From positions 144,501 to 208,500 of the forward strand of contig JACVVK020000205.1 of assembly GCA_018292915.2 (NCBI GenBank): DNA of 64,000 nt. Direction: 5' to 3'. Shown piece after piece: positions 63,759 to 64,000 of this stretch. Made by a program: the position numbers and the translations under genes. The number at the start of each line of letters is the position of its first letter. The stretch's first letter is position 1. The notes under the pieces are model-generated. The model saw nothing but the letters and a program-made list of their open reading frames with translations, was not told the origin of the DNA and did no database searches. Source of the DNA: Batillaria attramentaria. Lineage: Eukaryota; Mollusca; Gastropoda; Batillariidae.

Positions 63759-64000
63759 GTGAGACTTGAAGCCGCTAACGTCCATTTTAGCGGGAGAAAC
63801 AGCAAACGACTTCCCAATAAACCCACAACTAAAAGCGCTAGAAAGTATCAGAAACAACGAAACGCAGATATTAACTAAGGAAATGTTATATCAAGTTTTT
63901 GTCAAACTATAAAGTTATTAGTAGTAAGGATATAACTGAAAAGGTAGATGCAAAACACGATGATCAGATCTATCTATGTTACTGGTCCTGTGCCCTTGCA
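63759..64000 (+). other. first part of CCDC39 intron 1
   Basis: Intron sequence to the window edge with no second exon. The ORF continuing to 63878 reads a low-conservation basic tail past a good GTGAGA donor and is not treated as coding. Confidence 0.6.

Noticed and set aside
63759..63878. Continuation of the CCDC39 exon to a stop at 63876-63878
   Set aside because: A strong GTGAGA donor at 63759 follows the conserved ENKQLEDE; the sequence after it does not resemble the family.

Overview
The window is eukaryotic nuclear DNA from an animal. Genes are split by GT-AG introns, there are long CA/GT microsatellites and tRNA-derived SINEs, and the proteins are typical metazoan ones (KLHDC10-, AGFG1-, PDCD10- and CCDC39-like, and a NEK-family kinase). 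The repeat content plus an animal D-cysteine desulfhydrase-like gene suggest a marine invertebrate, probably a mollusc and perhaps a gastropod. The taxon is inference; the animal assignment is firm.

Layout, left to right. (1) 872-15436, minus: a PLP-dependent D-cysteine desulfhydrase / ACC deaminase-like gene whose 3' part lies off the left edge. Its introns hold a complete Ginger1-type DNA transposon (3091-7586, CCGG target-site duplications, about 225-bp terminal inverted repeats, integrase fused to an OTU-like protease), a decayed mariner element (10071-11393, TA flanks), a non-LTR RNase H relic, a 10-bp minisatellite and a second, donor-less copy of the exon that carries the PLP lysine. 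(2) 15652-21335, plus: a NEK-family kinase in eight coding exons, head-to-head with gene 1; one intron has U12-type signals. (3) 23072-26474, minus: a KLHDC10-like six-blade kelch protein whose intron holds nested hAT-like elements and a SINE. (4) 27408-48854, plus: an AGFG1-like Arf-GAP with FG repeats, divergent from gene 3, with a probable internal TATA promoter and alternative first exon and two alternative C-terminal ends. (5) 59088-63189, minus: a complete seven-exon PDCD10 (CCM3) homologue. (6) 63657 onward, plus: the first coding exon of a CCDC39-like ciliary gene, divergent from PDCD10.

The six host genes alternate regularly: three head-to-head pairs (215, 933 and 467 bp between start codons) separated by two convergent junctions. 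They do not form a known pathway. PDCD10 (STRIPAK/GCKIII scaffold), the NEK kinase, KLHDC10 (Elongin/Cullin-2 receptor family) and AGFG1 (Arf-GAP/endocytic adaptor) act in signalling and trafficking, and CCDC39 builds the ciliary 96-nm ruler.

Most remaining sequence is introns, UTRs and repeats: three tRNA-derived SINE families with several copies each, two non-LTR lineages, a Penelope-like GIY-YIG relic, several MITE-like inverted-repeat elements and many microsatellites. No rRNA, bona fide tRNA gene or CRISPR array was seen. The most notable items are the apparently intact Ginger1 element, the duplicated catalytic exon, the AGFG1 alternative ends, the U12-like NEK intron and the arrays of T-tract/CGCG/A-tract palindromes on both sides of the Ginger1 element.
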